NCBI GenBank assembly: GCA_027491155.1
Contig: JAIXWR010000039.1
Span: 1 to 64,000 of the forward strand
Source: Verrucomicrobiaceae bacterium
Lineage (GTDB): Bacteria > Verrucomicrobiota > Verrucomicrobiia > Verrucomicrobiales > Akkermansiaceae
DNA length: 64,000 bases
Reading direction: 5' to 3'
Shown: positions 42,873 through 51,656 of the stretch, piece by piece
Position numbering within the stretch: position 1 is the first letter of the stretch
Layout of the letters: each line of letters starts with the position of its first letter
Program-made: the position numbers and the translations under genes
The notes under the pieces: generated by a model
What the model was told of the DNA's origin: nothing
Databases searched by the model: none
The model's input: only the letters and a program-made list of their open reading frames with translations

Positions 42873-43949
42873 TCACTTCTCCTGCAAGACCGCCGCCGCC
42901 GTCAGCTCCACGAAGGACCCCATCGGTCCGAAATAGTGGATCTTGCGATTGCCATCGAGCACGTAGGCCAGCGGCCAGGAACTCACCCGATAGGCCGCCG
43001 TGAGCTTCCCGTCGGGATCTGAAAAATTCGGCCACGCGACTTCTCCGGTGGCCTGCAACTGCCGCAACGCGAGCTGGGGATCGCGGTTCACGCCCACGAT
43101 CTCGAACGGCTTGCCCGCGAAGCGCTCCCGCATCCGCCGGGCCAGCTCGGTCAGTTGCTCGGTGCCGCCTTCCTCGGATCGCCAGAAGAGAAGCACCACC
43201 ACCTTGCCCTGGTAGTCGGAAAGCTTCATCGGCTGACCGCCCGATCCCGTCCCCACCAGATCCGGTGCCTCGCGGCCCTTGCTGAGATACTGGATGATGT
43301 AGAGCTCGTCCTCCGCCAGCTTGGCCACCGTCACGCCGTTGATCTCGATCTCGCTGCTCTCGATGATCGCCTTGCGCAGCAAGGTCAGCCGCCGGCGCAT
43401 CACCTCCGGCTCGTCGCTCAGGTCCTTCAGCAGCATCGCGATCGCCAGCGCCGCCACGCCCTGCACCTTCTTGTCGGGGTTGTCCTTCTCGATCTTCTCC
43501 AGCAGCGAAAGGGTGCCCGGATCGTTGACCGTCACGAAGGCCAGGCAAAGCGGGGCCAGATCCTTGCTGGCCAGGTGATGCTTCGTCACCGCCTCGCGGA
43601 TCGCCTGCGCCGCATCCCCCATCAGCGGCTTCGCGCTGCCGGAATCATCCTGCGTCACCAGGCCTGCCGAGATCCGCAGCAGCCACGCGGCCGGCTCCAC
43701 CGTCCAGCCCTCGGCCAGATTCGGCTGGATCACCGCCCACATCCGCTTCGCCGCCTCCGCCGTGTCCGGCCGCTCCGCCGCGATCTTCTGGCGCTCCTCC
43801 GGGGTCGTCGCCACCTGCAAGCGCAGCACCCACTGCTTGAAATCCGCCTCGTACAAACGACGCACCCCGTCCGCCTGCTGCGGCGTCCCCGCCCGGGCGG
43901 CAATCAAGGTCCCGGCCAGCACCGACAGCAGCAAAACTGAAAGCTTCAT
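42873..43949 (-). CDS. secreted TlpA-like thioredoxin-fold protein lacking the CxxC
   Basis: 358 residues with a signal peptide (LSVLLLSVLAGTLIAARA). The first 220 residues are alpha-helical (VATTPEERQKIAAERPDTAEAA, LEKIEKDNPDKKVQGVAALA), possibly HEAT-like. The C-terminal 130 residues are an AhpC/TSA-thioredoxin fold: GREAPDLVGTGSGGQPMKLS, KVVVLLFWRSEEGGTEQLTE, SSWPLAYVLDGNRKIHYFG. Where TlpA-type proteins have WCxPC there is RSEEGG, so there is no redox cysteine pair. A structural or binding role is more likely than disulfide exchange. This helical-plus-thioredoxin architecture occurs widely in PVC bacteria. Confidence 0.78.
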   Translation of the reverse strand: MKLSVLLLSVLAGTLIAARAGTPQQADGVRRLYEADFKQWVLRLQVATTPEERQKIAAERPDTAEAAKRMWAVIQPNLAEGWTVEPAAWLLRISAGLVTQDDSGSAKPLMGDAAQAIREAVTKHHLASKDLAPLCLAFVTVNDPGTLSLLEKIEKDNPDKKVQGVAALAIAMLLKDLSDEPEVMRRRLTLLRKAIIESSEIEINGVTVAKLAEDELYIIQYLSKGREAPDLVGTGSGGQPMKLSDYQGKVVVLLFWRSEEGGTEQLTELARRMRERFAGKPFEIVGVNRDPQLALRQLQATGEVAWPNFSDPDGKLTAAYRVSSWPLAYVLDGNRKIHYFGPMGSFVELTAAAVLQEK

Positions 43950-44004
43950 CCCGCAAGGCTAGCCGCCCCGCCCCGGCTGACAAGCCCCGGGGGAGTTCTC
44001 CCGT

Positions 44005-45156
44005 TCACCCCACCGCCGGCACGTCGACCCAGGCGCCGGTCTCGTGGGACTTCCAGCTCAGCTCGGCGAGCTGAACGCCCTTGGCGCCTTCGCGCAGGGT
44101 CCAGCGGAAGGGCTCGTCGTTGACGACGTGCTTGAGGAAGAGCTCCCACTGGATCTTGAATGCGTTGTCGAAGGCCAGCTGGTCCGGCACTTCGGTCCAG
44201 CGGTCGTAGTAGTTGATCGGGCTGTCGATGTCCGGATTCCACACCGGGCGCGGGGTGACGCTCTGGTGCTGCGCCCAGCACTTGCGCAGGCCGACGATCG
44301 CCGAGCCCTCGGTGCCGTCGACCTGCATCGTCAGCAGGTCGTCGCGGCGGACGCGGACGTTCCACGACGAGTTGAACTGGCAGGTGATGCCGGTGTCGGT
44401 CTCGAACAGAGCGTAGGCGGAGTCGTCGGCGGTGCATTTGAAAGGCTTGCCGCTCTCGTCGAATCGCTGCTCGATGTGCGTGGCCGCCTTGCAGAAGACG
44501 CGGGTGACGTTGCCGAAGAGGTTGTCGATCACGTAGCGCCAGTGGCAGTGCATGTCGACGATCATGCCGCCGCCGTCCTCTTCGCGATAGTTCCAGCTCG
44601 GGCGCTGGATCGGCTGGCCCTGATGCTCGCCGGTGAAGACCCAGTAGCCGAACTCGCCGCGCACGCTGAGGATCTTGCCGAAGAATCCCTGTTCCTTGAG
44701 GAGTTGGAATTTCCGCAAGCCGGGCAACCACAGCTTGTCCTGCACCGCGCCGTTCTTCACGCCCGCCTTCTCGGCCACCTCGGCAATCCGCAGCGCCTCG
44801 TCGAAGGACACCGCGGTGGGCTTCTCGCAATAGACATGCTTGCCCGCGGCGATGGCTTTCTCGAGGAAGCCGATGCGATACGGCGTGCCGGAGGCGTCGA
44901 AGAAGATCTCGTTGTGCGGATCCGCCAGCGCGGCATCGAGGTCGGTGGTGAAGCGCTCCACCCCGTGCTTCGCCGCCAGCGCGCGGATCTTGTCTTCGTT
45001 GCGGCCGGTCAGGATCGGATCGGGAATGACCAGCGTGTCGCCGCATACCAGGCCGCCCTGATCGCGGATCGCGAGGATCGAGCGGACGAGGTGCTGGTTG
45101 GTGCCCATGCGTCCGGTGACGCCGTTGAGGATGATACCGAGTTTCTTGGTCTTCAT
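44005..45156 (-). CDS. Gfo/Idh/MocA-family oxidoreductase
   Basis: 383 residues from the ATG at 45156. The NAD(P)-binding fold starts LGIILNGVTGRMGTNQH; FDASGTPYRIGFLEKAIAAG leads to the hallmark CEKPTA with Lys. The second half has GEFGYWVFTGEHQ, the GGGMIVDMHCHWRYVIDNL metal/substrate segment and TCQFNSSWNVRVRRDD. Cytoplasmic oxidation of a sugar or sugar-acid hydroxyl is expected. It lies 13 bp behind the isomerase-like gene on the same strand, an operon divergent from the XRE-cupin regulator. The target carbohydrate is unknown. Confidence 0.9.
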   Translation of the reverse strand: MKTKKLGIILNGVTGRMGTNQHLVRSILAIRDQGGLVCGDTLVIPDPILTGRNEDKIRALAAKHGVERFTTDLDAALADPHNEIFFDASGTPYRIGFLEKAIAAGKHVYCEKPTAVSFDEALRIAEVAEKAGVKNGAVQDKLWLPGLRKFQLLKEQGFFGKILSVRGEFGYWVFTGEHQGQPIQRPSWNYREEDGGGMIVDMHCHWRYVIDNLFGNVTRVFCKAATHIEQRFDESGKPFKCTADDSAYALFETDTGITCQFNSSWNVRVRRDDLLTMQVDGTEGSAIVGLRKCWAQHQSVTPRPVWNPDIDSPINYYDRWTEVPDQLAFDNAFKIQWELFLKHVVNDEPFRWTLREGAKGVQLAELSWKSHETGAWVDVPAVG

Positions 45157-45169
45157 GACGTTGGATTTG

Positions 45170-45982
45170 TTAGAGGCTCGCGCAGCTCGCGATGATCTTT
45201 TCAAGGAAGTCGTGCTGGTTCTCCGACCAGTATTTTCGGGAGAAAATCTCGACCTCGGTGAGGCCCGCGAAGCCGCTGGCCTTCACCATCTTCGCGATGC
45301 GGGCGGAGGCGTTCACCCCCTCGCCGGGCAGACCGCGGTCGAGCAGGACGTGGTCGAAGTCGGGCTTGAACTCGCAAACGTGGAAGGCGAACAGGCGGTT
45401 TGCGGCGGCGCAGCGTTGGATCTGCGCTTCGAGCCCGCTTTCCCACCAGACGTGGAAAACATCGAGCGCCACGCCGACCAGCGGGTGGCTCAGGGATTCC
45501 GCCAGCTCGTTCGCATCGCGCATCGAGGCCACCGCGGACCGATCGCCCGCATACATCGGGTGCAGCGGCTCGATCGCCAACCGGATCCCGGAGCTCTCGG
45601 CCTGCGGCAGCAGCGCGGCAATGCCGTCGCGGATCTGGTCGAGATTCTCCTCCGGCGTCTGGCCGATCGTCGCGCCGCAGACCAGCACGATCATCGGTAA
45701 TCCAAGCGCTTCCGCCTCGCGCAGAGCAGCCCTGTTCGATTCGATGGCAGCTTCGCGGGTAACGGCATCCTTGCCGGTGAAAAACCCGCCGCGCACCAGG
45801 CTGACCGGCTTGAGCCCGCTGTCATCGAGGTGCTTTTTCACCTTCCCGAGGTCTTGCCCTGCCACGGTTTCGCGCCAAATTGAGACACCTCCGATGCCGC
45901 GCCGCGCGTAGTTCTCCAGACACTCGTGGATCGACCACGGCTTGTTCGTGAAGGTGTGGATCGCGAGTTGGTCGGGGCTCAT
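45170..45982 (-). CDS. xylose-isomerase-like TIM-barrel (sugar isomerase/epimerase/eliminase family)
   Basis: 270 residues from the ATG at 45982. TIM barrel of the AP-endonuclease-2 superfamily. The metal ligands appear in order: Glu in LAIEPLHPM, Asp in ALDVFHVWWE, His in FHVCEFKPDFDHVL and Glu in TEVEIFSRKYW. Family members isomerise or epimerise sugars, or split 3-keto-glycosides. Paired with the downstream Gfo/Idh/MocA gene, so the two probably act in sequence. Transcription starts in a 73-bp region shared with the divergent XRE-cupin regulator. Confidence 0.87.
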   Translation of the reverse strand: MSPDQLAIHTFTNKPWSIHECLENYARRGIGGVSIWRETVAGQDLGKVKKHLDDSGLKPVSLVRGGFFTGKDAVTREAAIESNRAALREAEALGLPMIVLVCGATIGQTPEENLDQIRDGIAALLPQAESSGIRLAIEPLHPMYAGDRSAVASMRDANELAESLSHPLVGVALDVFHVWWESGLEAQIQRCAAANRLFAFHVCEFKPDFDHVLLDRGLPGEGVNASARIAKMVKASGFAGLTEVEIFSRKYWSENQHDFLEKIIASCASL

Positions 45983-46009
45983 TTCCGCTGGCCAAGGAAG
46001 CACCCCTCA

Positions 46010-46030
46010 TTTTTCTTGCAAGGGAAAATT
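46010..46030. promoter_or_regulatory. candidate operator in the divergent promoter region
   Basis: TTTTTCTTGCAAGGGAAAAT contains the palindrome CTTGCAAG flanked by T- and A-runs. It is the only clear dyad in the 73 bp between the isomerase-like gene and the XRE-cupin gene, so it is a reasonable binding site for the regulator and would control both directions. Confidence 0.4.
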
Positions 46031-46055
46031 CATCCGCTTTCTTCCCCCTCAAGAA

Positions 46056-46595
46056 ATGCAGCCCGCCCTGCTCGACAGCCTCGATTTCTCCGTGGTCCGC
46101 GACCTCCGCAAGCGCGAGGGCCTGACCCTGGACGCGCTGTCGGCCCGCTGCGGGATCTCGATCTCCGTTCTCTCAAAACTGGAGCGGAACCAGAATCCCG
46201 TCGAGCTGGAAACCCTTTACCGGATCGCCCGCGCCTTCGGACTGTCCGCCTCCGACCTGCTCTCGCTGGCCGAATCCGTCGCCGCCCATCGCAAGTCCGC
46301 CACCCGCTACCGTTCCGGGCCCTTCGACTTCGAGAAGCTCTCGTTCCAAGGCATCGACTGCTTCCACGCCACCGCCAAGGCCGGCGGCTCGCTGACTCAT
46401 CCGGAAGCCCACGGCGACGACCATGAGATCTGCTGGGTCCTCCGCGGCCGCATCGCCATCACCCTCCCCCGCGAACGCCACGAACTCGCCGCCGGCGAAG
46501 CACTGAAGTTCGACGCCATGCTGGAGCACACCTACGAGATCCTCGAAGACGCCGAACTCACCATCGTCCACCTCACCAAGCAGCACCGCTTTTAG
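46056..46595 (+). CDS. XRE-family regulator with C-terminal cupin
   Basis: 179 residues from the ATG at 46056. The helix-turn-helix is at about 14-70 (VVRDLRKREGLTLDALSARC, SISVLSKLERNQNPVELETL). A cupin domain fills about 95-178 (DDHEICWVLRGRIAITL, LAAGEALKFDAMLEHTYEIL) and probably senses a small molecule such as a sugar. It is divergent from the isomerase and Gfo/Idh/MocA operon and precedes the GH88 gene, both likely targets. XRE-cupin proteins usually autoregulate. Confidence 0.88.
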   Translation: MQPALLDSLDFSVVRDLRKREGLTLDALSARCGISISVLSKLERNQNPVELETLYRIARAFGLSASDLLSLAESVAAHRKSATRYRSGPFDFEKLSFQGIDCFHATAKAGGSLTHPEAHGDDHEICWVLRGRIAITLPRERHELAAGEALKFDAMLEHTYEILEDAELTIVHLTKQHRF

Positions 46596-46608
46596 AGCCG
46601 AAAACCGA

Positions 46609-46747
46609 GTTGAGAGTCTATGGTTGATTGTTGATGGTTCTGAATGCGGGATTGATGCCGCACGCGGGGCTCGCCCCGCACCACGTTGCGATTTCGAAGC
46701 AAACTGATCTGGATCTACCATCAACCATCCACTCTCCACCATCAACT
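46609..46747. repeat. heptad-word palindrome, GTTGATG type, with inner hairpin
   Basis: The left arm (46609-46639) is in 7-bp words GTTGAGA, GTCTATG, GTTGATT, GTTGATG, GTT. The right arm (46717-46747), on the minus strand, reads GTTGATG, GTGGAGA, GTGGATG, GTTGATG. In the loop a separate perfect hairpin GCGGGGCTCGCCCCGC (46664-46679) occurs. The arms end 19 bases before the GH88 start codon. Confidence 0.8.
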
Positions 46748-46766
46748 TTCCCACCAAGCAGAACCC

Positions 46767-48140
46767 ATGATCCACCTCGACTCCGCTCCCGCCCTCGCCG
46801 ACCTCAAGCCCGCCCTTGACCGCTTCTTCTCGCTGGCCAAGGACAAGATCGAAGCCATCGACCGCGAATACGACGAGTCGAAAGGCTCGCCGGTCTTCAC
46901 CGTCGGCGGCAAATACACCACCCGCGGCTGGACCGAGTGGACCGAAGGCTTCCGCTACGGCATCGCCATCCTCCATTTCGACGCCACCGGCGACCTCGCC
47001 AGCCTCGCCAGCGGCCGCGAGCGGACCGTCCGCAAGATGGCCTCGCACGTCTCGCACATCGGAGTCCACGACCATGGCTTCAACAACCTCTCCACCTACG
47101 GCAACCTCCGCCGCCTGATGCTCGAAGGCCGCCTTCCGGCCGACGAGTGGGAGAAGAACTTCTACGAGCTCGCCATCAAGGTCTCCGGTGCCGTCCAGGC
47201 CGCCCGCTGGACCGTCCGCCAGGGGGGCGGCTTCATCCATTCCTTCAACGGGCCGCACTCGCTGTTCGTCGATACCATCCGCTCCTGCCGCATCCTTATG
47301 GAGGCCCACCGCCTCGGCCACGTGCTGATGAGCGAAGGCGACAAGGCGGTCTCCCTGCTCGACCGCGCCCTCCAGCACATCGAGTCCACCGCGCTCTACT
47401 CCGTCTTCTACGGCGAAGGCCGCGACAGCTACGACGTCCGCGGCCGGACCGCCCACGAGTGCGTCTTCAACACCAAGGACGGCGCCTACCGCTGCCCGAA
47501 CTCGCAGCAGGGCTACACCGGCTTCAGCACCTGGACCCGCGGCCAGGCCTGGGCGACGCTCGGCTTCGCGGAGGAGCTTGAGTTGTTAGACACGATGGAC
47601 GCCGCCGAGTTCGAGCCCTACGGCGGCAAGGCGAAATGGGAAGCCCTGATGCGCAAGGCCGCCACCGCCACCGCCGACAACTTCCTCGCGAACACCCCGG
47701 TGGACGGCATTTCTTACTGGGACCAGGGCGCGCCGAACCTCCACAAGCTCGGCGACTACCTCGACCGCCCGGCCGATCCCTTCAACGCCCACGAACCGGT
47801 CGACAGCACCGCCTCGGCCATCACCGCCCAAGGCCTGTTCCGCCTCGCCCGCTACCTCGAAGCGAAGGGCGACTCCGCCAACGCCGCGCGCTACGAAAAG
47901 GCCGGCCTGGTCACCGCCAAGTCGCTTTTCAGCGAGCCCTATCTCTCCACCGACCCCGCCCACCACGGCCTGCTGCTCCACTCGATCTACCACCAGCCCA
48001 ACGGCTGGGACCACCGTCCCGACCCCGCGAAAGCGGCCTACGGCGAGTCCAGCATGTGGGGCGACTACCACGCGATGGAGCTGGCCGTCTACCTCCAGCG
48101 CCGGATCGACCAGAAGCCCTACCTGACCTTCTGGACCTGA
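46767..48140 (+). CDS. GH88/GH105-type unsaturated glucuronyl hydrolase
   Basis: 457 residues from the ATG at 46767. An (alpha/alpha)6 barrel enzyme: SPVFTVGGKYTTRGWTEWTE, GIAILHFDATGD, HDHGFNN (first catalytic Asp region), NGPHSLFVDTIRSCRIL (second catalytic Asp region), FSTWTRGQAWATLGF, PVDSTASAITAQGLFRLAR and SSMWGDYHAMELAVYL are family motifs. It removes unsaturated uronic acids from oligosaccharides made by polysaccharide lyases (glycosaminoglycan, ulvan, rhamnogalacturonan or similar). No signal peptide from this start, so cytoplasmic. Likely regulated by the XRE-cupin protein. Confidence 0.88.
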   Translation: MIHLDSAPALADLKPALDRFFSLAKDKIEAIDREYDESKGSPVFTVGGKYTTRGWTEWTEGFRYGIAILHFDATGDLASLASGRERTVRKMASHVSHIGVHDHGFNNLSTYGNLRRLMLEGRLPADEWEKNFYELAIKVSGAVQAARWTVRQGGGFIHSFNGPHSLFVDTIRSCRILMEAHRLGHVLMSEGDKAVSLLDRALQHIESTALYSVFYGEGRDSYDVRGRTAHECVFNTKDGAYRCPNSQQGYTGFSTWTRGQAWATLGFAEELELLDTMDAAEFEPYGGKAKWEALMRKAATATADNFLANTPVDGISYWDQGAPNLHKLGDYLDRPADPFNAHEPVDSTASAITAQGLFRLARYLEAKGDSANAARYEKAGLVTAKSLFSEPYLSTDPAHHGLLLHSIYHQPNGWDHRPDPAKAAYGESSMWGDYHAMELAVYLQRRIDQKPYLTFWT

Positions 48141-48282
48141 GTTCCGGGAGCCGCAGGGAGAACCCGATGCTCGCCGGGCGGCGGGAATCGACAGCAGGAG
48201 TGTCGCATTTACGCGTCTAGAAGTCGCAAGTTCGTCACTTCCGGCGAAAGATCGCCGTTTCCGGGCGATTACCCATCGCTTG

Positions 48283-49365
48283 ATGAACCCCAAGATCCCC
48301 TTCCTTTCCGCGCTCTGCGGCTTCACCGCCCTCGCCGCCTCGGCCCTCCGGGCCGCCGACCTGCCGGACCCGGACGGCAAGCCGGCCGACATGACCAAAC
48401 CCGTCAAGGTGTTCATCCTGATGGGCCAGTCCAACATGGTGGGCATGGGCAGGATCACCGGCGCGGACAAGCCCGGCTCGCTGGAGCACTCGTGCAAGAC
48501 CGAGAAGCTCTACCCTTTCCTGGTCGATGACTCCGGCGCCTGGACCGAGCGGAAGGATGTTCGCAACGTGCGGGTCATGGTCGGCCGCGGCGGTGGCATG
48601 CAGCTTTTCAACAACGAATGGCTTTCCGTGAAGGGCAAGACCATCGGCCCGGAGATCGGCATCGGCCACCAGCTGGGCCAAGCCATGGACGAGCCGGTCC
48701 TCATCCTCAAGAGCTGCATCGGCAACCGCAGCCTCGGCTGGGACCTGCTGCCCCCGGGCAGCAAGGGATTCGAGCATGTCGCCACGGACAAAAAGACCGG
48801 CAAGGAGACGACCTGGGTCTACGCGGGCTACAAGGAGTCGCCGAACCGCTGGGAGAAGGGCACCGAGCCGAAACCCATCGGCTGGTATGCCGGCAAGCAG
48901 TACGACGACGACGTCGCCAACGCCAAGAAGGTGCTGTCCGAGCTCAACACCTACTATCCCGACGCCAAGAGCTACGAGGTTGCCGGCTTCTTCTGGTGGC
49001 AGGGCGAAAAGGACTGCGGTGATCCGGCGCTGGCGGCCCGCTACGAACAGAACTTCATCAACCTGATCGCCGCCCTGCGCAAGGACTTCGAGGCCCCCAA
49101 GGCCAAGTTCGTGCTCGCCACCCTCGGCGAAGCCGTCAAGGGCCAGACCACCGGTGCCGCGGGCGATGTCATGAACGCCCAGCTCGCCGTGGACGGCGCG
49201 AGCGGCAAGCATCCCGAACTCAAGGGCAGCGTGGCCACCGTTTACTCCAACCCCCTTTCCCAGGGCGGCAGCGGCAACGGGCACTACGGCGGCAACTCGC
49301 GGACCTACATGGACGTCGGCCTCGCGATGGGCGAGGCGATGGTCAAGCTGCTCAAAGGCGAGTGA
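48283..49365 (+). CDS. secreted sialate-O-acetylesterase-like carbohydrate esterase
   Basis: 360 residues from the ATG at 48283 (an upstream TTG is adjacent but weaker). Signal peptide FLSALCGFTALAASALRA. The SGNH-type Ser block is VFILMGQSNMVGMGR. FFWWQGEKDCGDP is the SASA-domain block, and GHYGGNSRTYMDVG lies near the C-terminal catalytic His region. Would remove acetyl groups from glycans in the periplasm. Followed after 26 bp by the transglutaminase-like gene, likely one transcript. Confidence 0.85.
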   Translation: MNPKIPFLSALCGFTALAASALRAADLPDPDGKPADMTKPVKVFILMGQSNMVGMGRITGADKPGSLEHSCKTEKLYPFLVDDSGAWTERKDVRNVRVMVGRGGGMQLFNNEWLSVKGKTIGPEIGIGHQLGQAMDEPVLILKSCIGNRSLGWDLLPPGSKGFEHVATDKKTGKETTWVYAGYKESPNRWEKGTEPKPIGWYAGKQYDDDVANAKKVLSELNTYYPDAKSYEVAGFFWWQGEKDCGDPALAARYEQNFINLIAALRKDFEAPKAKFVLATLGEAVKGQTTGAAGDVMNAQLAVDGASGKHPELKGSVATVYSNPLSQGGSGNGHYGGNSRTYMDVGLAMGEAMVKLLKGE

Positions 49366-49391
49366 TCCTTCCACCCAACCTGCAACCGCTC

Positions 49392-51527
49392 ATGCAATCC
49401 AGATCAAGCGCGGCCCTCCTGGCCTTGGCCGCCCTCCTCGCGGCCGGGATTCCCAACGCCCTTGCCAAGCCCGCAAAGGCCCCTGCTCCGCCGGAATTGT
49501 CGGACGCCGGCAAGCGCCTCGAAGCGGCCTACACCGCCGAGCTCGAGTCGCTTCGTGCAAAGATCGCCGCCGCGTTGCCCGACCTCGACGCCCGCGCGAA
49601 GTCCGCCTACCTCGACGCCTGCAAGTCCGAGAAGACGGCCGAAGCGGCGATCGAGGACGCCCAGTCGAGGCTCGACAAGATCAACGGGGCCAAAGGCCTG
49701 GTCGCCCACGCCAAAGGCAAGTGGATCGGCGGCGCCGACAAGGGGATCGCCGAGGCGAAAGCCAAGCTGGCCAAGGCGGCCAACGCCGCTGAACGGAAGG
49801 CAGCCCAGGACGAACTGGCGAAATGGGAGAAGAACCGCGAGGACGGCCTGGCCGCCCTGAAGGAGCGCACCGCCGCCATGGAGCAGGCCGAACGGGACCG
49901 CCCCGCGGTGGAGAAGCAACTCGCCCAAGCCAAGGAGGCGCTCGCCAAGTCCAAGGCGGGATCCACCGCCGCCATCAAGCAGCTCGGTCTCGCCGATATC
50001 CTCTCCAGCGACAAGCTCGACGCCTTGCTCGCCAAGCACTCGGTGATCACCGAAGCCACGCCCGCCGGCCTGGCACGCTTCGCCCAGCAAGACTCCGGGA
50101 ACGAGAAGCTCGTCGGACAGCTGCTGGCGGACGGAAAGCTGATGCTCCAGATGCTGGTGGCCGACGGTGCCGACGGCGGCCAATACGGCGAGGCGATGAA
50201 GATCTACACCGACATCCGCAAGCTCAGCGGCAAGTCGGGCGAAGGCGTCCTGCAACGGCTTGCCCTTGCCGTGGCCCTCGACCACGCGGTGCCCAATCCC
50301 CAGCGCAACCGCGACTCCGAGACCAACGGCCCCGCCCACGTCAACCCGTTGAACCGCTACCTCCACTTCGAGAAGGCCTTCCTCGCCGGGGAACTCGACC
50401 CCTGTTTCAAGGACCTCACCGTCTGGGATCTCCGCATGGTCGTCGATGGCGAGGAGCCCGACGACATCCTGACCTGGGGCCGCCAGATGCTCCGCAACTA
50501 CCGGCCGGACCACGTCACCACGCCCGACATGGGCTGGCGCTACGTGGCCCTCGTGCGGACCGATATCCCCTACGGTTCACAAGATAACATTTACGACGAG
50601 AAGGAGCTCCACTTCTTCCAGAACATCCTCAAGAACGGCGGCATCTGCGGACGCCGCGCCTTCATCGGCCGCTTCATGCTCCGCGCCTTCGGGGTGCCGA
50701 CCACCGCCCGCCCGCAGAAGGCTCACGCGGCGCTCGCCCATTGGACACCCGACGGCTGGGTCGTCTGTCTCGGCGGCGGTTGGGGCGTCGGCTGGACCAA
50801 GACGCCCTACGACCGCGACCTCGACTTCCTCGCCACCACCCAGGCCCGCGCGCTGGGCGACCATTTCCTCGCGGTAAAGCGCGCCCAGTGGATCGGCGAC
50901 GCCATGGGCGAGGCCCGCAGCTACGGACTGATCACGAAGAAGGAGCCCGCGTTCTGGAACGGCGTGTCCCTCTACACCCAGCGTGCCTTGATCGAGGCGT
51001 CCAAGGCGAGGACCCTCGCCGCCGTCGGCGAGGACATCGCCGAAGCCACCGAGTCGAAGGTGAAAGAGAAGATCGTCGAGGTGAAGATGACCGAGGAGGA
51101 TCGCCGGGCCGTCGTCGATGCGAAGGGCGTGATCACCCTTCCCGCCGCCGCCACCAGCAATCCGACCAAGAGCAGCGGCAGGATCATCTTCCAGAACAGC
51201 TTTCTGGGAGGCAAGCAGTTGCACTACAGCCGCGGCAACGGCATCCAGCCTTTCGAATACAAGTTCGACGCCCCCACCGCCGGCAAATACCGGCTTAGCG
51301 CCCGGGTCTCGACGCCGAGCTGGAAGCAAGGGCTGAAGCTCGTGGTGAACGGCTCCGGCAAGCCGGTCGAGATCGCCCTGCCCTACACGGTCGGCATGTG
51401 GGAGAACTCCGAGCCGGTCGAGATCGAGCTGGCCAAAGGCTCCAACGTCCTGAGCTTCACCCGCGAAGGCAACGTGAAGGGAGTCAGCATCCGCGACTTC
51501 ACGCTGACCCCGGTCCAGGCACCCTGA
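49392..51527 (+). CDS. secreted coiled-coil protein with transglutaminase-like core and C-terminal sugar-binding-like domain
   Basis: 711 residues from the ATG at 49392; signal peptide LLALAALLAAGIPNALA. Residues about 45-215 are Ala/Lys/Glu-rich coiled coil (AKAKLAKAANAAERKAAQDE). The central region has a transglutaminase/peptidase pattern with Cys419 in NGGICGRRAFIGRFMLRAFG, His445 or His450 in AHAALAHWTPDGW and a following Asp. The C-terminal 130 residues (GRIIFQNSFLGGKQLHYSRG, YRLSARVSTPSWKQGLKLVV) resemble a beta-sandwich carbohydrate-binding module. Substrate unknown. Lies between an esterase and a PVC haem gene. A terminator hairpin follows. Confidence 0.7.
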   Translation: MQSRSSAALLALAALLAAGIPNALAKPAKAPAPPELSDAGKRLEAAYTAELESLRAKIAAALPDLDARAKSAYLDACKSEKTAEAAIEDAQSRLDKINGAKGLVAHAKGKWIGGADKGIAEAKAKLAKAANAAERKAAQDELAKWEKNREDGLAALKERTAAMEQAERDRPAVEKQLAQAKEALAKSKAGSTAAIKQLGLADILSSDKLDALLAKHSVITEATPAGLARFAQQDSGNEKLVGQLLADGKLMLQMLVADGADGGQYGEAMKIYTDIRKLSGKSGEGVLQRLALAVALDHAVPNPQRNRDSETNGPAHVNPLNRYLHFEKAFLAGELDPCFKDLTVWDLRMVVDGEEPDDILTWGRQMLRNYRPDHVTTPDMGWRYVALVRTDIPYGSQDNIYDEKELHFFQNILKNGGICGRRAFIGRFMLRAFGVPTTARPQKAHAALAHWTPDGWVVCLGGGWGVGWTKTPYDRDLDFLATTQARALGDHFLAVKRAQWIGDAMGEARSYGLITKKEPAFWNGVSLYTQRALIEASKARTLAAVGEDIAEATESKVKEKIVEVKMTEEDRRAVVDAKGVITLPAAATSNPTKSSGRIIFQNSFLGGKQLHYSRGNGIQPFEYKFDAPTAGKYRLSARVSTPSWKQGLKLVVNGSGKPVEIALPYTVGMWENSEPVEIELAKGSNVLSFTREGNVKGVSIRDFTLTPVQAP

Positions 51528-51552
51528 GCCACGCGTGCACCTTTTCCCCTCC

Positions 51553-51589
51553 CGATCCCTCCGGTCCACCCCCATGGCCGGAGGGATCG
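51553..51589 (+). terminator. intrinsic terminator-like hairpin
   Basis: The 12-base arms CGATCCCTCCGG (51553-51564) and CCGGAGGGATCG (51578-51589) are perfect complements around a 13-base loop, followed by TTGTTT. It separates the esterase/transglutaminase-like pair from the next gene. Confidence 0.65.
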
Positions 51590-51656
51590 TTGTTTCCGCA
51601 CCCGGACCGCCGGCATGGCGATTGACCGGAAATCCCCGCCGTCCACCTTGCTTCCC

